Positions 61,817 to 64,000 of a stretch of 64,000 nt of DNA are shown one piece after another. The translations under genes were made by a program, and so were the position numbers. How positions within the stretch are numbered: the first letter of the stretch is position 1; every line of letters starts with the position of its first letter. The DNA is from Paenibacillus paridis. GTDB lineage: Bacteria; Bacillota; Bacilli; Paenibacillales; Paenibacillaceae. The stretch spans positions 1 through 64,000 of the forward strand of contig NZ_VCIX01000078.1 in assembly GCF_006345825.1 (NCBI RefSeq), given 5' to 3'. The notes beneath the pieces were generated by a model. It searched no databases, was not told the origin of the DNA, and was given only the letters and a program-made list of their open reading frames with translations.

Positions 61817-63736
61817 ATGGAAATACACGACCATATTGTGTTATGGAACCATGCTTACTGCAAAATTATAGACGTTCGTCGCATTCGAATGCGATCTAAC
61901 GAATTCATGTTTCGCTACAGCGTTCCTGCCAGTATTTTTGTCATGTCTATTCGTGGAAACGCCCAGGTGAAATTGGACGGTACCGAGCATAATGCCAATG
62001 GCTTCAAGGTGCTTCATGCCGGCAAAGGGGCGATACTCGACATTTATCCGGGTGAAGAGGGATTTGAGTATTATGCCATTTATTATAAAGCAACTATTCC
62101 ATTGCCCGCAGGACAGGAAATGATAACCCGCATGGACCAAGTCCTGCCCTTTCATGTTCAATATGGTTTCACGCCTGCATTTCCAGTAGCTTTGTATCGC
62201 TATATGACAGACATGTATAAGGAATGGGAAAAAAGAGATCCGCTCAGCCGACTTCGCGCGAAGACTTTGCTTCACCAATTTGTGTACGAGCTGATGCATC
62301 AAATGCAGATGCAGGGCATGCGTCTGGAGAAGCGCAACTTAGCTGCCCAGATTATCGCTATTATTCATGATCGCTATGCGGAAGCCATCTCTTTGGAATC
62401 TTTGTCGGAGAGCTTAAATTACAGCGTTCCTCATCTATCTTCCTATTTCAAAAGCCGGACGGGCCTTAGCCCCATCGATTACTTAATTAAGATACGGATG
62501 AACAAAGCTGCGGAGCTGCTGCTAGAAACCGACGCAACCCTCAAAGAAATTGCTGCAGGTGTCGGGTATCAGGACTCCTATTATTTAGGAAGATTGTTTA
62601 AGAAGCACACCGGACTCTCGCCTACACGCTTCAGAGAAGAGCATTCAACCAAATACAGGCTAGAAGATAGTCCTTCCACAACCATGAGATCGTCCATTGT
62701 CTCCCAGAAAACGCTCCGCTATACTAATGTCGATGATAATCATTATCAACGATCAGGAGAGGGAGAATTAACAATGTTTAAAGAAGCCAAACCGCCCATC
62801 GCAATGGCATTGCTTTTGAGCTTTATGCTATTGTTAAACGCATGTGGCGCAGGGAATACGGCAGAAACGAGCCCTACGCCAATAGAGACGGCACCTGCTG
62901 CCAGTGAACAGCCGCAAACCAAAACCATATCTACCATTGCCGGAGACATTGAGGTTCCTACCCATCCGCAGCGAGTAGTTGCAGGAGAATATTTGGGGAG
63001 TTTAATTGCACTTGGAGTTATTCCCGTGGGCACATCCAACCATCATATTCAAAATCCTTATTTCAAAGGCGCTCTGACCGGCGTAGAGGATATTGGCGAT
63101 GGAAACGGCAATATCGAGAAGATTTTGGATATGCAGCCTGACCTAATCATTATGGATGATACCTATGCCGAAATGAACGAGCAGCTTCCCAAAATCGCTC
63201 CAACGGTCATCATTCCATTTGCGTCGCTAAAAACCGTACATGAAGAGATCACCTATTTTGGCGAACTGCTCGGCAAAGAACAGGAAGCAGAGAAATGGCT
63301 CGCTGATTACGACCGCCGCATTGCTGAAGCGAAAGAAAAAGTGCTGAAGGTCGTACCGGCAGACACCACATTCTCTGTTATGGAATTGATGGACAAAAAC
63401 ATTTCATCCGTTGGCCCAAACTTTGGCAAGGGCGGACAGGCCATATACAATAGCTTTGGCTTTAAGCCTCCCGCTGAAGTCGAACTGGAGCTGACTGATC
63501 CAGGTTGGGCATCGCTATCTGCGGAGGCATTGCCAAAATACGCGGGAGATTACATCATACTGACTACGGATTCCCATACATTAGAAGACCTTAAGGCTGA
63601 TCCGATATGGAATTCACTGGATGCCGTTAAGAACGATAGAGTGTACATTTGGAGACCTGACCGTTCTTGGTATTGGGATCCGATTGCCATACTTACGCAG
63701 ACGGAAGAATTGGCAGAGTGGCTAACGAGCAGATAA
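61817..63736 (+). CDS. AraC regulator fused to a siderophore-binding lipoprotein (plus-strand copy)
   Basis: 639 residues in one frame. Cupin-like region (about 1-165), AraC helix-turn-helix pair (about 175-275, HLSSYFKSRTGLSPIDYL and YYLGRLFKKHTGLSPTRFRE), a 45-residue linker, then from Met320 a lipoprotein signal with lipobox LLNAC and Cys343, and a FecB-type domain (about 370-638). AGGAG abuts ATG 61817, an unusually short spacing. It is a diverged paralogue of the gene at 59770: N-terminal and helix-turn-helix regions align residue for residue, while the linkers share only DNHYQ, which is the translated Fur box. The dual design is therefore kept in both copies. Confidence 0.85.
   Translation: MEIHDHIVLWNHAYCKIIDVRRIRMRSNEFMFRYSVPASIFVMSIRGNAQVKLDGTEHNANGFKVLHAGKGAILDIYPGEEGFEYYAIYYKATIPLPAGQEMITRMDQVLPFHVQYGFTPAFPVALYRYMTDMYKEWEKRDPLSRLRAKTLLHQFVYELMHQMQMQGMRLEKRNLAAQIIAIIHDRYAEAISLESLSESLNYSVPHLSSYFKSRTGLSPIDYLIKIRMNKAAELLLETDATLKEIAAGVGYQDSYYLGRLFKKHTGLSPTRFREEHSTKYRLEDSPSTTMRSSIVSQKTLRYTNVDDNHYQRSGEGELTMFKEAKPPIAMALLLSFMLLLNACGAGNTAETSPTPIETAPAASEQPQTKTISTIAGDIEVPTHPQRVVAGEYLGSLIALGVIPVGTSNHHIQNPYFKGALTGVEDIGDGNGNIEKILDMQPDLIIMDDTYAEMNEQLPKIAPTVIIPFASLKTVHEEITYFGELLGKEQEAEKWLADYDRRIAEAKEKVLKVVPADTTFSVMELMDKNISSVGPNFGKGGQAIYNSFGFKPPAEVELELTDPGWASLSAEALPKYAGDYIILTTDSHTLEDLKADPIWNSLDAVKNDRVYIWRPDRSWYWDPIAILTQTEELAEWLTSR
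62697..62748 (+). promoter_or_regulatory. Intragenic Fur-controlled promoter in the plus-strand fusion gene
   Basis: TTGTCT (62697-62702), 17 bp, TATACT (62720-62725), 8 bp, then TGATAATCATTATCA (62734-62748), a perfect 7-1-7 Fur core covering the expected start of transcription. Confidence 0.75.
62774..63736 (+). CDS. Nested gene: free siderophore-binding lipoprotein from an internal start
   Basis: Internal ATG 62774 (Met320 of the fusion) has GGGAG at 62761-62765, spaced 8 bp, and lies 26 bp after the internal Fur box. The 320-residue product starts MFKEAKPPIAMALLLSFMLLLNAC, a lipoprotein signal, then a Thr/Pro/Ala-rich linker and a FecB-type domain (EKILDMQPDLIIMDDTYAE, PIWNSLDAVKNDRVYIWRPD). 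It likely delivers a ferric siderophore to a permease encoded elsewhere. Separate expression is inferred from the signals. Confidence 0.7.
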   Translation: MFKEAKPPIAMALLLSFMLLLNACGAGNTAETSPTPIETAPAASEQPQTKTISTIAGDIEVPTHPQRVVAGEYLGSLIALGVIPVGTSNHHIQNPYFKGALTGVEDIGDGNGNIEKILDMQPDLIIMDDTYAEMNEQLPKIAPTVIIPFASLKTVHEEITYFGELLGKEQEAEKWLADYDRRIAEAKEKVLKVVPADTTFSVMELMDKNISSVGPNFGKGGQAIYNSFGFKPPAEVELELTDPGWASLSAEALPKYAGDYIILTTDSHTLEDLKADPIWNSLDAVKNDRVYIWRPDRSWYWDPIAILTQTEELAEWLTSR

Positions 63737-63750
63737 TCCTGTATACATTC

Positions 63751-63792
63751 AAAAAGACAACAAAGGGGTTCGCCCATTGTTGTCTTTTTTTT
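63751..63792 (+). terminator. Rho-independent terminator of the plus-strand fusion gene
   Basis: AAAAAGACAACAA (63751-63763) pairs with TTGTTGTC and a T run that continues to 63792. Confidence 0.85.
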
Positions 63793-63844
63793 CGTTTCTA
63801 GGCCGCTTAGAACACGCATATTAGATGCAAAACCTGCTTTGAAA

Positions 63845-63873
63845 TTGCGATGAAAATCATTGTGAGCTACAAT
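63845..63873 (+). promoter_or_regulatory. Promoter with a Fur-like site in the spacer
   Basis: TTGCGA (63845-63850), 17 bp, TACAAT (63868-63873). The spacer contains TGAAAATCATTGTGA (63851-63865), 12 of 15 positions of the Fur core. Confidence 0.45.
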
Positions 63874-63907
63874 GATCCTAAGCTTGTCATAAGGACGGTG
63901 AGAAGGC

Positions 63908-64000
63908 TTGGATGATCTTGTACAGAACATGAAAAACAACGAATATAAGCCGCTGGAGGGCATGTGCTTTAAGCTTCGGGATATCGAATATATAAAAAAT
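63908..64000 (+). CDS. Start of an unidentified gene (runs off window)
   Basis: TTG 63908 (or ATG 63929) opens a frame to the window edge encoding LDDLVQNMKNNEYKPLEG and MCFKLRDIEYIKN. AGAAGG lies just upstream, and a promoter-like pair with a Fur-like site lies about 35 bp before it. The 31 residues are too few to name a family. Confidence 0.4.
   Translation, partial: MDDLVQNMKNNEYKPLEGMCFKLRDIEYIKN

Overview
The window looks like chromosome of a Paenibacillus or close relative (Firmicutes, Paenibacillaceae). This is inferred from purine-rich Shine-Dalgarno sites, frequent TTG/GTG starts, Lpl-type sugar ABC transporters paired with YesM/YesN-type two-component systems, an SLH-domain protein, a GH8 enzyme with a DNRLRE-type tail, and 7-1-7 Fur boxes. 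There is no rRNA, tRNA or CRISPR array. Most genes from 5 to 38 kb lie on the minus strand.

Layout. 1-5 kb: end of an IS256-like element, a double-hairpin tandem repeat, AraC-family remnants and a large hybrid sensor kinase. 5.4-6.4 kb: a small Pro/Glu-rich protein with a sigma-B-like promoter, and an OsmC protein. 6.4-20.3 kb: a glycan-use locus with GH38 alpha-mannosidase, epimerase-like SDR, aldo/keto reductase, six-hairpin glycosidase, two permeases, a sugar-binding lipoprotein and a YesN/YesM pair. 20.7-23.6 kb: two secreted proteins. 24.2-31.5 kb: a second sugar ABC/two-component locus. Neither transporter has an ATPase here, so a shared MsmX-type ATPase is inferred. 32.5-36.5 kb: a Fur-box cluster with a ferredoxin-NADP reductase, a Btr-like AraC-FecB regulator and a siderophore-binding lipoprotein. 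36.7-40 kb: small membrane proteins, PadR/DUF2812 and a LysM protein. 40.4-46 kb: the nucleoside catabolic operon deoC-cdd-nupC-deoB-deoD-pdp. 46-53 kb: Lrp, YitT-like protein, a VTC / DUF4956 / Cthe_2159-type operon, and a divergent OmpR two-component system. 53-59 kb: a decayed AraC-FecB gene, GH8, a small stress-type protein, an SLH protein and a SARP/BTAD-like regulator. 59.8-63.7 kb: two divergent AraC-lipoprotein fusion genes.

The most unusual features are these. (1) The two fusion genes at 59770-61698 and 61817-63736 each encode an AraC regulator followed in the same frame by a complete siderophore-binding lipoprotein. In both, the linker DNA holds a perfect 7-1-7 Fur box, a promoter-like pair, a ribosome-binding site and an internal ATG, with identical geometry. 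Each gene may therefore make a Fur-controlled free lipoprotein and also a membrane-tethered AraC regulator. Decayed relatives lie at 5027-5380 and 53123-53590. (2) A roughly 190-bp intergenic element occurs four times (about 4.4, 12.0, 23.8 and 55.9 kb). It has two copies of a 27-bp module followed by two inverted copies, with near-constant spacing.
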